Shown: in pieces, positions 46,885 to 59,939 of the stretch | Position numbering within the stretch: the stretch's first letter is position 1 | Layout: the number at the start of each line of letters is the position of its first letter | Source: Fusarium oxysporum f. sp. lycopersici 4287 | Taxonomy: Eukaryota > Ascomycota > Sordariomycetes > Hypocreales > Nectriaceae | Direction of reading: 5' to 3' | Assembly: GCF_000149955.1 (NCBI RefSeq) | Contig: NC_030995.1 | Location: 1,240,001 to 1,304,000, forward strand | Length of the DNA: 64,000 bases | Program-made: the position numbers and the translations under genes | The notes under the pieces: model-generated | Told to the model about the DNA's origin: nothing | Databases searched by the model: none | Seen by the model: the letters and a program-made list of their open reading frames with translations, nothing else

Positions 46885-49297
46885 TTAGCCCCCAAATGCT
46901 TCATTCACTACCTCGCCCTCATCCGGCGTCACCTCCAGTTCGAGCAACTCATGGGCTGCCTCAACTGTCTCTCCATCGATCCCAGCCTCCATCACTAAAT
47001 CTTCTTCGGCAAAAGCAAGTCTTCCTAAAGCAAGAAGATACCTTTGGCTTCCCCCATGAGCCATTGAAAGCTTCTCGCTAATGTCTGCGAGATTGGCGGT
47101 ATCGGGACCTGTCACTAAAGCATGTATCAAAAAGACGCATTGTGAGATGATCCGATATAAGCCGGCCGAGTACGACGTCGTAGTCGATCCCTGCCGTATA
47201 TCCTTGGTCTCGGATGTTTGTGGTAAGATGTTGAAAGGAATAGGTTGGTCGTACAGCTCGTCTATAGACATGCTGAGGCAGGCCACGAGGCGAGGGAGAG
47301 CTAGACTGTGAGACGCAAGCTCTTTAGCGCCAAAAGGATGGCGTGAAAAAGCGATGAGCGTTCGCAAAGCAGCCAAGCATAACGTAGATTTCTCATGGCG
47401 GGTAGTTACTGATGGGTGGTAGTCCGTAAGCTTGTTTGTAACATGGTTGATGACATGACTAGCGACATGAGTATCTTCGTCGTCTGTAATCGGACCTATT
47501 GAGTCTGGAAGCGCAGAGGTTGTCAGGAGCTCAAGCATGCCCAAGATATCGGAAAGCTCTTGCTTTGGGCTCAGAAGTTTGTAGACCATGTCAGGTTTTA
47601 TGCATCTCCAAAAGACTGTCGACTTGGGCTTGATTTCATCTTCTGTCACATCCATTGCAGTGGAACAAGCTAAAGCGCTTGTATACAAGACTGACAAAAT
47701 ATCAACGATCTTGATATGCTCCTTCATTGACTGAAAGTCATCATTCTTCAGCCGTCGTTCACCTTCACGTATGCGGTGCTGCCATTCAGCCAAAGTGCAG
47801 ATTGTGGCTTGCGCGGGAGGTGTCAGATTCGGTAAAACGAAGGGAACGACTTCTGATGCGTGGAGTGAGAAGATGAAAGAGATGATTGAGAGCAAATACT
47901 TGATGGGCTCCCAGAGCTGCTCCTCATGGCAACGATTCCACATGTTGACCATAAGATTTGCAAAGTCCACAAGTAGCTGCATCGGTCGATCGGGACTTCC
48001 CATCAGAGGTATTTTTTGAAATATGATGGCTGAAAGCGAGGTATCTTTGTCATCTTTGAAGGAAAAGCGAGACAAGATGTCCAGTGTTGGGCGAGGGGCT
48101 CCATGATCGAGCACAAGTGGTAGAAACTAGATACGATGAGCATAGTGCCAACCAGCCGGGACGGATCAGACAAACCTCAAAGAGGACGGCCGGTGGTGGC
48201 GCTACCACAAGCGGCGGTTGGTGTACTGGAGCCTCTGGCTTCCCAGTACTACTGGCGAAGCTGTCGGTGTGAGTTTCCAATGCCATGATAGGACTGTCAA
48301 CAGTCGGCCGTTTCCTTTTTCCTTTGCTCGGTGTTCTCTCGCCGACGTGTAAGGCCACTGAGCCAGGATTCCTGCTGCGTCCTTGGCCCTTACTTGGACT
48401 TACAACAATATCCATCTCATCGAAGCCATCCGCAACCCATGACTTGTTTGCTTTCTTGGGCGTCGTTACTCCTGCCGAAGCTCCAACAGCAGGTTCCTTG
48501 CGGCGAACTCGATCACTGACCTCTCTCATATCACGCTGTAGAAATTGAAGTTCGGTATTGGCGTTTTGTTCAGCGGCAACAGCTGCCTCAGTAATCCTTT
48601 CCTGTTTCGCCAGTTGTTCGGCATTGATCTTGTTCAGACGAGCAACCTCTGCAGCGTGCTCTTCATTCGATTTCACAAAATTGGATCGGACAATCGAGGC
48701 TTCTCCCAAAGCTGCTTTGAGTTGATCCTCGAGGGCTCGAACTCGCTGCTGTAGTGCTGACAAGATATCGCCAGGTTGGTTCTGTGACTGTTGAGAGGCT
48801 CCTGGTCTGTTTTGCGGTGCAGCAGGCCGAGCGAATTGACTTGGTTGAGCATGAACGAAGTTGGAGCTCTGGGTCTGAAACTGCTGAGAGGTGTACATGG
48901 GCTGGTGAGGTGGTCCAGCATTGTAAGGCTGTTGAGGGGCCTGGCCCATGGGCCGCCGCTTGGAAGGGTCGACAACAGGGTTCCATCGCGGATTCGGGGG
49001 CGGAACTGAGCGTCGAGAGTCCAAGTAGTAGCTTTGAGATGACTGGTTTTGTTGGAGGTTGCCATCTACAACTGGCCTCCCAATAGGAACACCGGCATCA
49101 TTCGTCACTTCGGTCGTATCGAGGTCATCGTCTTCTATCCAGACGATTTCTGGGGATTCGATCCGTGGGCGCTGTGTCAATGGCTTCGATTGGGCTTGGG
49201 CTTGCGTGAGTTGTATTGCATTATCCTCGAGTTCCTGGAGGGCATTGGCAGGGATGTCGTCGAAACCGTCATCGGAGAACTCGTCGTCGAGATCCAT
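46885..49297 (-). CDS. ATRIP/Rad26/UvsD-type DNA-damage checkpoint protein
   Basis: Partner subunit of the ATR/Mec1 checkpoint kinase, which brings the kinase to RPA-coated single-stranded DNA; nuclear. Exons 49297-48176 and 48126-46885 (49-nt intron, donor GTTTGT) give 787 aa. The N terminus is very acidic (LDDEFSDDGFDDIP), the usual RPA70-binding type of segment, and is followed by a Gln/Pro-rich linker. A coiled coil (about 175-260, starting ILSALQQRVRALEDQLKAAL) should mediate dimerisation. A basic segment and SP/TP sites (about 275-345) follow, then a long helical C-terminal domain that would contact the kinase. Identification rests on this architecture and on remembered similarity to A. 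nidulans UvsD and S. pombe Rad26, so it is good but not certain. It is divergent from the CDP-DAG synthase gene. Confidence 0.85.
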
Positions 49298-50873
49298 CTT
49301 TGATGGCTGTTTTCATGTCAGAGGAGAGATCCATTGAACAAAAATACAAAGCTTGTTATTGTTGGCGCATCTCGAACGGTATTGTCCTTGATCACGGCTT
49401 CGTGTACCGGGGTAGAAAGGATTTAGAAACGCGTCGCGAGGTCACGTGGGGGATATGCAGACAGAAATTGTGGCTGCAGTTTGGTGCAGCCACGGTCTGG
49501 ACTAGTGAGGCGCAGTGTTGCGGAGTCGATTTTTGAGCATGTGAAGAGCCAAGTGCGTCATTGACCTCGTCAAGCTCCCAGCTCTGACGGCTTGTGGAGA
49601 GATTCACCAGTCCCTTGGACCCTGATGAAATATCCGGCATACATGAAAATATGCTTCTGCGGCATTGGGCTATATGCTTGTAAAGAAGTTGCAGACTGAG
49701 ACACGCGTATAAGATAGAGAGCGACACGAGTTAGTAGCTTTAGTGGAGGTTTACTCGCGGATATTACGGGTTTGTTCTTCACAACAATTAGCTGTCATGC
49801 TTGGCGTTTCTACCACGCGATTATCGTCTTTGTTAGGGCTTCTTGCTGCTCAAAATTACCGACATGGGACGAATCTCAACAGATCTATAAAATGGATCCC
49901 AAGAGACGGGGGTTTGTCCCACAACTAATAAGCCCCTGCGTCTGGGGCAGCTCTCAATTTCCCAGTCATCAATAGTAATGGGCATTTGCTGTTGAGTCTG
50001 CGAAGCCCAAGCAAAAGAGGGAGCTCGGATATAGGTATAGGTTCAATGGAATTGGTAGGTTACTCGGCGGCTTCTAAGAGTCCGTTGCCCGCTCCCTTGA
50101 CGCAATTTAACACTCCCAAACCCAGGAGAGATGGTGGAAACCCGCTGGAAAGGCCGGAACACGTCAAGCCACAGCCGCAGTGGCCGGGTGGTCGTTCAGG
50201 GACTCGATTGGTCCCTCAAGAGAATTTTGGGGTGAGATTTGATCATGCTGTTGTTAGCCTGCATTGCGTAGGAGGTGCTGTAGTTTACTTGGCAGAGCCA
50301 GAGGCAGCGTCACTGCGTAATACCGCACCGCACCCAATCTACCACCCACTTTTAGAAATGCTATGCTATGCTCTGCTAGGTTGAGCTGCAGACCGGGGCT
50401 AGAAACGGCTTGACTTTTCAAACCACCATTTCCTGTTCTTTCAACATCGTCACAACTATCGCGACAAGTGAGCTCTTTTGCCCACTCAACCGCGCACCAT
50501 CTTTCACTCCTTAGAAGCACTTCTCCCCCGGCAGAATTTTGTGTTTGACCTGGCTTAGCTTCTTCCAATCGTGACGATTTATTTCAACACGAAGCGAATT
50601 GTCGACTCCTGACCCCGTAACCCACTCGCCTCCCACGAACTTGACCCAGGTCTGCGCAACGACGTCACAGGTCGCTTGGAGCAAATTTTCGAGAACAGAC
50701 AACTGTCTTTTTCACCACAGCTTCACTTAGAGCTGCAATCGCGTCAGCGACTCGAGCATATCGCCCATTCCTCAGCCGACGACAACCTCTTTGCCGACCT
50801 TCTTGGCAATAACCAACAATAAAAAACCTCCAGCGTCTTTTTCAGCGCATTCAGATACCAAACATCAACAGAA
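49298..50873. other. Divergent intergenic region, ATRIP / CDP-DAG synthase
   Basis: 1.6 kb with promoters at both ends. The ORFs inside (for example 49986-50384) lack family resemblance. From about 50400 the sequence looks like a long pyrimidine-rich 5' leader of the CDP-DAG synthase. Confidence 0.5.
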
Positions 50874-52442
50874 ATGGCTCGTCCAAAGAGAGGGGTTAGG
50901 TTCCCCAATCGCAACGGCTCTGATGGACGAAGATCAAGCTTCAGCAGCGAGGATGGTGGCTCTCCCACCAAGCTCAAGTCCCAATCCTCGGGACAGCTGG
51001 AAACAGTGGACGAGGTAAGCAGACTCAAAGGAAGCGGCAGGGCCTCATCCCCAAGATCTACTGTTTGACTCGAGGCATTGTCGATTCATACCAGATTTTA
51101 GCTAACAGCCCTCACAGAAGCAGCCAGCAGTTAGCGAAAAGCAAGCCGAGTACGAAAAGAAAAAGGCCAACTTCATAACGCGCACTTTCTGGACCTTTGT
51201 CATGTTTGCGCTCTTCTTCGCCGCGCTCTTCATGGGCCACATCTACATCATCTGCATCATCACCGCTGTCCAGATCGTCTCCTTCAAAGAAGTCATCGCC
51301 ATTGCCAATGTTCCCAGCCGTGCCCGCTCCCTACGATCTACTAAGAGTCTCAACTGGTACTGGCTGGCGACTACCATGTACTTCCTCTATGGCGAGACGG
51401 TCATCTACTACTTCAAGCATATCATTCTGGTTGACAAGGTCCTGTTACCTCTGGCCACTCACCACCGCTTCATCAGCTTCATTCTCTATGTGTTCGGTAA
51501 GAAAGTCGCTCCCTGAGCTGCCATACACAGACTAATCGCGGCTAGGCTTCGTCTTCTTTGTCACATCTCTCCAAGCTGGACACTACAAGTTTCAGTTCAC
51601 CAACTTTGCCTGGACACACATGGCTCTGTACCTCATTGTGGTCCAGGCTCATTTCATCATGAACAATGTCTTTGAGGGCATGATCTGGTTCTTCCTGCCC
51701 GCTGCTCTGGTCATCACCAACGATATCTTTGCTTACATCTGCGGTATCCTTTTCGGACGCACCCAGCTCATCAAACTGTCTCCTAAGAAGACCGTCGAGG
51801 GTTTCGTCGGTGCTTGGATCATGACCATCATTTTCGCCATGCTCCTCTCCAGCATCATGATGCGATCCAAGTATTTCATCTGCCCTGTTAACGACTTGGG
51901 CGCCAACATCTTCACTGGTCTTCAGTGTGACCCCAACCCGGTCTTCCTTCCCAAGACCTACGAGCTACCCGAGTTGTTCTTCCTCCCCGATACTGCGAAC
52001 TTCTCCGTTACTATTGCTCCCATGCAGATTCATGCCCTCAACTTGGCTACCTTTGCCTCTCTGATCGCTCCCTTTGGCGGATTCTTCGCTTCAGGTCTCA
52101 AGCGCACTTTCAAGATCAAGGACTTCGGCGACTCTATCCCCGGACACGGAGGTATCACTGACCGCATGGACTGCCAGTTCATCATGGGTTTCTTCGCTTA
52201 CATGTACTTCCACACCTTCATTGCCATCCACAAGGTCAGCCTTGGCAGCGTTCTGGAGACCGCAATCACCAGCCTCAACCCCGATGAGCAACTCGAGCTC
52301 GTCAAGGGAATGGGCCATTATCTCCGAAACCAAGGCATCCTAGCTGAAGACGTAAGTGCCTGCTTCTAAGTCTTTACTACGTCTTACTCACAAACGACAG
52401 GCTGTCGCTTGTATCGACAGGCTCCTGCCGGTAAAGCAATGA
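50874..52442 (+). CDS. CDS1: Phosphatidate cytidylyltransferase (CDP-diacylglycerol synthase)
   Basis: Makes CDP-diacylglycerol from phosphatidic acid and CTP, the branch point for phosphatidylinositol, phosphatidylserine and cardiolipin; ER membrane. Exons 50874-51014, 51118-51496, 51546-52351 and 52401-52442 (introns 103, 49 and 49 nt) give 455 aa, the usual length. The N terminus is soluble and basic/Ser-rich, then several hydrophobic helices follow. KLSPKKTVEGF and the full signature SGLKRTFKIKDFG / SIPGHGGITDRMD near the C-terminal third identify the family, with the metal-binding Asp residues intact. The last exon adds only 13 codons (AVACIDRLLPVKQ). Single-copy essential gene in yeasts. 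Confidence 0.97.
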
Positions 52443-52940
52443 GTTCTCAACGAATAACTCAGGTCTTTTACAAGGCACGTTTTGATCATATTCAACTGGG
52501 CATATAGCCCCCTTTCGACTCACCCTGCCATTTTCCTTAGTCATAGAGCTTTAACATGAGCTGTGCGTTTCCGAGTATTATCGGGGTCTGTACAGTTCAA
52601 GCCAATTATTGAGCTGTATTGTTGGGTATCGGGCAGCAAAGGCTTTGTGCCCGGGTTTACAGGCGCTATCGGTATTATGTAATGAGCAAATAATGTCCGC
52701 ATTTCAGATGAAGGGTGGCTGTGAGATATAGACTCCTGTTGACGTGGGTCAAGTTGTTAAAGCCCTGGTGGGAAATTCTACAAAAGTATTCAACATCCAC
52801 TCCAGAAGTATTGCAAACTATATGCATCATGTGTATGATTCAATCTACCTGTAATTTCCGTGCGCCACTCAATGGCCCTCTATGTTCTGTTTTCCATTTT
52901 CAATCTTGATCCTTTACAGCTTACTCTTACAATCTTCTTC
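52443..52940. other. Intergenic between convergent genes
   Basis: 498 bp between the 3' ends of the CDP-DAG synthase and the amidase. No gene is seen. Confidence 0.5.
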
Positions 52941-54434
52941 TTATTCAATCTTGGTCTCCCAACCGCCTTCGGCTTCGAAAATTTCACCGACCGCCTTGCC
53001 AACCTCCAAGAGGTGACGGTCGCGATATCGCGGTGCGACGAGGGAGAGGCCGATGGGCATGCCGTGGTCACCCTTGAAGCCTGGCACATTCAGGACTGGG
53101 ACATGAAGGCCCTACACGATCGTTAGTCATTGTAAGATTCGTACACAGTTTGTCACTTACGCTCCACATCGCGCAGAAAACATGGCTTCCTGTACTCTCC
53201 AGACCAACGGGGGCCTCATCCGGTACACTCGGCGTGATGATAGCTGCATACTGCGAGGCAATAAAGTCGAAGACAGGCCTCATGGCAGCCAATTTGTCGC
53301 TAGCCATCAGTTGCGTCTTGCGAGTGAAATTGTCGGAGTTCTCGACGTGCTCAATCAAGACTTGGCCGATTTGGTCTTTTCCAACTCTATACTCTGGTAG
53401 GAAAGAGGTACGGCCCTCGGTGTGAAGCCCAATACGATACCACTCTGGCACATCATCGAATGCCGAAGGAAGCTCAAGCTCATGTACTTCTGCGCCATGG
53501 GATCTGAGAAGATCTGCAGCGCGGGCGAGAGCGTCTTGGGTTCCAGGACCAGCCATTGGCCAGATGCTCGTCTTACAGATTGCGAAACGTGCCCCTACGA
53601 TGCCTTGAAAAGAACGATCTTCGTCTTCGTCATCTTGAAGAGCAAAGACATCGGCCAGAAGGACCAGATCTTCGACACATCGTCCATACCATCCAAGAGT
53701 GTCGTACATCAGAGCGTATATCTTCTGACCTTCGCGAGATACAGAGTTCCAGGTTGGCTTGAACCCATAAATCCCATTGAATGATGCAGGACGAATCATG
53801 GATCCGCCTGTCTGTGTCCCAAGGGCCATGGGGGCTTGGAAATCGGCAACAGCAGCTCCGGAGCCGCTGGATGATCCGCCCGGAGTGCGTAGAGGATCAT
53901 GAGGATTGTGGGTCTTGGGGCCGACATGGATAGCAGCAAACTCGGTGGTAGTTGTTTTACCTAGCCTGTTAGATGCAAGTGTGCAAAGCGTATATAGAAC
54001 ATACCGAAGATGAGGGCACCGGCATGACGAAGGATTCGTACGGAAGCAGCATCTGTCTCAGGGAAATGGCCATCATATAGTGGCGAGTTGAACTGAGTAG
54101 GCATGTCTATACGATAGTAAGCTCCAGTCATAGTGTCGGATATAAGCTTGGCCAACTAACCCTTTGTGTAAATGACATCCTTCACAGCGATTGGGAGTCC
54201 ATGAAGAGGTCCTCTATTTTTCTTAGGGATCTCATCTAGAAGTCTTGCTTCCTGCACGACCCTTTTCTCATCCAGGTATGCCCAAGCTTTGACGTCTTCA
54301 TCGCGTGCCTTGATCCTTTCAAGTAAAGACTCGGCATACTCTTGGACTGACATCTCATCAGCCTGGATCTTCCCAAGAGCTTCAAAAGCCGTGAGTTTCC
54401 ATGGCTCGATATGATGAGTTTTGGAAGGAGACAT
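52941..54434 (-). CDS. Amidase signature family hydrolase
   Basis: Hydrolase that splits carboxamides or related C-N bonds, substrate unknown. Exons 54434-54161, 54106-54005, 53960-53161 and 53111-52941 give 448 aa; the second intron is only 44 nt, and the first donor is GTTAGT. The Ser-cisSer-Lys triad is visible as the Lys in LPIAVKDVIY, the cis-Ser in PGGSSSGSGAA, and the nucleophile Ser in GTQTGGSMIRPA. The C-terminal block GFKGDHGMPIGLSLVAP, which closes the active-site fold, sits in the last exon. Probably cytosolic, as no signal peptide is seen. Possible roles are in nitrogen scavenging or detoxification; the sequence does not decide. Confidence 0.95.
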
Positions 54435-57016
54435 TGCTTTTTCTTGGTCCCTCTACTGTGGAGTCTTGCTTTTGCATACAACTAGTGTTAGGGAGTTCAG
54501 ACAGTCTAGTCTTATTTCCAATGCCCCGCGATAGTGAACCTTGACACTCCAAGTCAGCATCTCAGAAGGGATTGATTTAGAGAGTCTCATATGTTATATA
54601 CCTTTGTTTTTTGTTCGCCCCTTATGAGCAGCCTGGGCTTCGGGCACTAATGCAACGTCTCTATTCTGTAGGCCGGTCGGTGAGAGTCCGTAGCCTATAG
54701 GACGCATGTGCGGAAGGCCTCAAGTTGTCAAACATTCGTCTCCTGAATCCGGGCACTAATGCAGTGCGGGCCGAGCTGCCAACGGATACTCTATCTCGAT
54801 ATGGCAATAGACGTAATTGTGGATTTGCTCCGTCGTCCGTACACCGAGACGTTTTTCTGTGTAACTCGGAGCAGCCCAACAAGAAGCAGAGTCGTCTCTT
54901 CGAAGTCGTGATTGGATTTTCCGGTGACTATCCGGTGTGAGGCGAAGTTGATATTGTCGAGACGAGATGAAGGGTTGGGAGGGACAGCATAGACGGATTG
55001 TTGGACAGGAGACGTTAGTTAAACGACTCGAGAAGGAGGTCAAGGCGGAGTTATGCTTCTCGTTCGTTCGGGCATTAGACCTCGGGGTGCACGAAGGCAT
55101 CCAGCACAGGGCCCAACAGGAAGCTATTCCGGACCACAATGCAAAGATTCTCCTCGTTCTAAGGTTTCAGCTAGTAACAGTCAGCCAGAAAATAGCTCGG
55201 TAACACCCGGTCTTCCGGTCCGACGTCTAACATGGCGGATGATAGGAGAAGTCAGAAGAGGCTAGTCAAACTTAAGAAGCAATCAAGGTCGAGAAGTCCT
55301 TAGTTGAGACAGGGTTCGATGCATGAGGGGGACGTCACGGGATAAGTGCTCGAAACTTCGGCACTTGAGAGGGATCTACAGAGGAGGTGAATCCTAAGCT
55401 TAGCTACTGTATACAAGTCGAACTCTGATTGTATGGTTGAGCGCAGCTGAGGTAGGGATTCGAAGTCTGGTAAGTTTACTAGTGACAAAGACTCGACGCC
55501 ACGTACCAGCATCCCGGTATTGTGTAAGAGATAGGTGAGAATAACCTCGTTCATGATTACTGTTCCCTTTGTTTACTTTGCAGGATGGCCATGATACAGT
55601 CAGCGATTGGACATGGCGTTGAGCTGAAGTGACATCGCCATTTGCCTCAACAGCTTTATTACAACCCTCATTTTCCCTTCCCTGTCCTCATACTATGACT
55701 TCTCGTAAGCCAACAGCCACAAACAATGATGATCCTCGACACGCAATCCTTAGCCTTGCTTCGTCTTCCTTGCCTCATCTCAAACCTTGCTGATTTTACT
55801 TTTCCTTTCTTTTTCCTCGCAAAACATCTCCGCCACCATACTGAACAAGGCCATACCCTGTACCCTACGAACCTGTTAGAACAGTTTCACTTATTCTTCT
55901 TCTGTTCTCATCCGCTGTTAGCAACGTCGCTTTTAGATGCCCAATCGCGTCGATCGGCTTCTGGAAGACCGGTGAGCCGGGGTAGTGGCGTCCAACTTCC
56001 CGTAAGCCACGCTGATGATCCATGGCGGCAAGCTCTGGCTTGGCCCTGACTCTGCAGATGAGGCTAGAGTCGGTGAGTTGAAGACTTCATGCAATCTATA
56101 ATGAGGCTTGAATATGCTGATATTCCCTGCGTATGTGATTTACAGGTATAATGCTGGATCTCTTGCATCTGTAGGCCTCGGCCTCGGAATACTACGTCGA
56201 TGTAAACGGTTGACACACGATCTCAGTAGAATGAAGGTTTAGGCGATCATAAGCTAAGGAAGCTTCTCTCGACTTTAGTTTGATTGACAACAGGCATGGA
56301 TATGGATGCGGTATCAGGGGTCTTATACGAGCTGCCATGCTGCGTAGTGACGAATTGATGTTGTCCTTCTTATGGTAGCTTTCCGATACGATTGAACAAG
56401 AAAAGGCCGCGTCTCGGCTACAAGTCTGAGTCCTCCAATGCCGGTCTGTTCAATCTCTCAGTGCTTGTATCTATGTATTGATTCGTAATGTTCCTTGAAT
56501 GAACCAACATATCATATTGCATCAGGTCAATTCCTCAGGTGATATGATGTTCTGGGTTTATGCATTGCAGTTATTCGCAGCAAGCCATGCAGCAGCTTTA
56601 GCGAGTGTAACGGTGAAGAGTTTTGTGTCCTGCATATTTTCACGATAGCCACGCAAGACATTGGCTGCGGAGAGGCGCTACAGCTTGTCATTTACAACAA
56701 CGAGATCTGATCGAATCAAGGTACTCGAAGCGCCTTAGTTCAGGTCCTGTTAAGTTGCTGAGGCTCAACGGCAATGCCGATCCAATGTGACAGCAAGAGT
56801 CATAGGTTATGACGATTGCCCAGCAGATTCCGCCTCAGATGAGGCTTGATGTGAGGCTGTAGGTCAATATTAATAGCTGCAGCACTTTATCCTACACAGG
56901 AATACTCGAAATACGGGCGATGCTGAAAATTGAGGCCTAATTTTATTTATTTTATGATCCGTTCTATTCGTAACCCATGTCTCCTCTGAGGTGATCCGTC
57001 TGTTATTACGTCTCAT
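54435..57016. other. 2.6 kb region without a recognisable gene
   Basis: The part 54660-55560 has a different texture from its flanks. It is CG- and AG-rich, with overlapping medium ORFs on both strands (54756-55139 minus, 54967-55203 plus). The plus-strand one has a heptad-like run (ETLVKRLEKEVKAEL). No transposase, reverse transcriptase or terminal repeat was recognised. It may be a degraded gene or element. 55560-57016 shows only short ORFs. Confidence 0.4.
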
Positions 57017-59213
57017 CTAATTTTTTGGTGTAGAAGCTCCGGTCATGATAATTCGTCCGTCGACCACCGGAGCAATGCAGGTTGTCCAATCAACCGTGTA
57101 CTCGCCCTCTTTGAGAGGATCACAGATACTAGTCTTGACCTTTGCCTTGAGCGCCCACTTCGTGAAGAACTTGCGCATCATGAGAATCTCGAAGTCGAGT
57201 CTCGCGCCGTCGGGATCCTCAAACTCTTCCTCCTCGCGATCCTTCTCATGAAGTTCCTCGTCGCTGGTTTCGTTGTCGTCATGGGGCTTCATATTGATGC
57301 TGAAGCGGCGTTTGAGGAACCTGCCCCAGGGGTCTTTTGCGTCCTTTTTCACACTTTCGGTGCGTTTGTCCTTGGGTAAATTCTCTGCTACAGACTTGAG
57401 GTTGGGAAAGTCGACGTTGAAAGTGGTTCGGACGGGTGAGACGGGGGTCTCGCATTTTTGGGCAACCTTGACCCAATGTTGCGCAAGATTCTTCCATCGT
57501 CCTACTGTCAAAAGACCCATGAAGTACTGACGGAGCATGGCCGAGATAAGAATGCCATTTTCTTCCTCGATAATCTCCTCCGCTTGTCCACCCTCAGACT
57601 TGACCAGCAAGCTGGTGAAACCATCTGTCGTCGCTGTTAGCTCTCCGTTCTCTACATGCAAATTGTTTCAACTTACCCTTTCCTCGTCCCATGTATCCTC
57701 GGGTACAGAGCACATAGAGTTTCTCCGGCTCATACGGCTTTCCACCAATTTCCGCCCACAACACTCTCTCCCCTCTAGGTCGGGAGGGATCAAACTCGAA
57801 TCGAATGTTGGAAACCTGGGGAAATCGACCTTCCAGAGCAGGATACATAGCTACACTGTTCTCAAGCGCGTCGAAGATAGCTTGACCTGTCACTCTGAGC
57901 AACACGACAGGGTCCTCGAATGGAAAGCAGGTCGTGATATCCTTGATGCGAATCGCACCTGGGGGGTAGATTTGGTCTCCACGGATAGTACCAGATGCCA
58001 TGATTGTGCAATCAGCGCCATGATGTTGTCTCATGACATCGCACACAAAGTTTCCGATGTTAGACTCCTTAAGGCGAACTGTGCTGAAACGAGCATCCAG
58101 AGGTGTAGCAGTGTATCCAATAGGTCTTGCCAGCGACTGGTTGAGTTTGGAGGTGAGTTCATCTACCGTTTTTAGTGTTGAAGGGTCTTCCTCGATAGAC
58201 GAAACAATATCTCTTCGCCAGATGTCAAAATCCCACTTGGAAGGGTCATCTTCCTTGCGACGGGCCTCGATGTAACTCAGGTTCTTGAAGTCGGTACCAG
58301 ATCGAAGCACGTGAGTCCCATTGATGAGGCTGTGGGCATAGAAATGGTCGTGCCCGCCGAGTATGATATCGATGAGTCCTTCTGTCTGTTCTGCCAACTT
58401 GTTGTCATTGGGTTCTCGCATATGGCTTAGACAGACAATGATCTCTGCACCGTCCTCCCGCAACTTCGGGACGAGCTCTTTGGCAACGGCAGTGGCGGAT
58501 CTGTACTCCAGATTGGGCGGTAGACTGTTGATGGTCTCAAGCCACTCTCTCTCACCCAAACCGATGAGACCAACCTTGATGCCATTCGAGGTGGTGATCA
58601 TATGTGTCTTCTTCGCATGGCCAATCGGTGTGTCACCGCCGATATCATGGTCGATGACGTTTGCGAGCAGCCATGGGAACTTGTTCTGACTTGAGAGGTG
58701 CTCAAACTGCTTGACACCAAAATCGAAGTCGTGGTTCTGTGATTTGAGGTTGGTTAGTTACCAAGTCGGTCAAGGGTGGTATGACCTACCCACCCCTACA
58801 CAAGAGCAGTCCGTTCCAATCAGATCAAGAACGGGAACCATGTGTTGACCTAAGTCGAATCTTCAATATCTATATATAAAAGCCATCATTCCCTGGTTGT
58901 AAAACTCACCCTTGGTCACGGTACTCTCCAAGCTGGGGTTAAAGACATCTCCAGAAAAGAGCGTCAGGGCTTTAGGCTGATCCTTGAACTGCTCGCCTTC
59001 CTGGTACTGGCGGCATACGCTGATAAATCTTGGCAGACCACCCACAGGCTCAGCACTCGAAGGGTCCAAGTGATAGACGTCGTTGTAGTGAATCAGCCTC
59101 AAATCGGGAGGTGAATCAGCTTGGCCCTGATGCTCGACACGACCTGAGGCGTAGGTGACTTGAGGTTCCGCAGTGGGCTCTCCGGCCTCTGCGGGGGCAG
59201 TGTCTTTGACCAT
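57017..59213 (-). CDS. UshA-like 5'-nucleotidase / metallophosphatase
   Basis: Two-domain metallophosphoesterase of the 5'-nucleotidase/2',3'-cyclic phosphodiesterase family. Exons 59213-58910, 58849-58794, 58735/6-57677 and 57624-57017 (introns 60, 57 and 52 nt) give 675 aa. The N-terminal catalytic domain shows LIHYNDVYHLD, FSGDVFNP, GNHDFDFG and GGHDHFYAH, with the metal-binding Asp, Asn and His residues. The C-terminal nucleotide-specificity domain shows SNIGNFVCDVMR and TCFPFEDPVVLL. A charged tail (about 530-600, rich in Glu/Asp/Lys) is typical of the filamentous-fungal form. No signal peptide is visible, so an intracellular or unconventional location is likely. The 56-nt second exon carries the segment just before GNHD. 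An in-frame ATG at 59228 would add five residues. Confidence 0.94.
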
Positions 59214-59228
59214 TAGTGACAATATCAA

Positions 59229-59939
59229 TGATGATGTTGAAATAATAGAGTATTTATTTAGGATAGTTGTTCTTTTGAAGAATAAAAACAGAATTCTTCA
59301 AAGAGCGGAATGATGACAGATTCAAAGGTAACGAGGCGCAGCTGAAGCTCTACCTTACTTCTCTCCTCTCTTCCTCCTCAAAAGTCCAGCGCTAACGGCA
59401 GCTTGCAGGACGGTCCCCGGGGAATGGATCCAGTAGACCAGTCAGCACGTGACGCTATGAATAGCGATGGTCACAAATTACTTTGTGTCTGTTGATGATT
59501 TGCTGCAGGAGAAGCTTTGATGTTTGGGGCCTGCGAGTAACCAACACAGCATGTAACGCTGACGGTGTTTCTTCAGCAGCGAGAGGTAATTCTCTTATTT
59601 TAACGTTGTGGGACATCCTGCAGACATGGCGCGCGGGAAAAGGAATTAAAGGCACTGAAATGTGCAGAAGAAAAGGGTAGCTGCCGGATATGTCGGTGAA
59701 GAAAAGGTCTGAGACCCAATACCTAAAAGCTGGTTGTGATACTCGAAATGCTTCGTTCCATGTGGATAGCTTCCTTTGTCCTGGACCTACTATCCAGCCA
59801 TTGGCCATCGTCATAATTCCAATTACTAAAATTGAACCCTGTGGTTTCACGAACAATGCCCTGCTTCTCATTGGGTGCTCAGGCCAAAATTCAGGTATTT
59901 ACTCTAGATGCGACTACATAGGGTAGCAAATTAACCACT
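59229..59939. other. Intergenic, 5'-nucleotidase / alpha-beta hydrolase
   Basis: 711 bp between two minus-strand genes: the nucleotidase promoter at the left and the hydrolase terminator at the right. ORFs here (59455-59871 minus) look spurious. Confidence 0.45.

Noticed and set aside
49986..50384. 132-codon plus-strand ORF between ATRIP and CDS1
   Set aside because: No recognisable domain and atypical composition; more likely part of the divergent promoter region.
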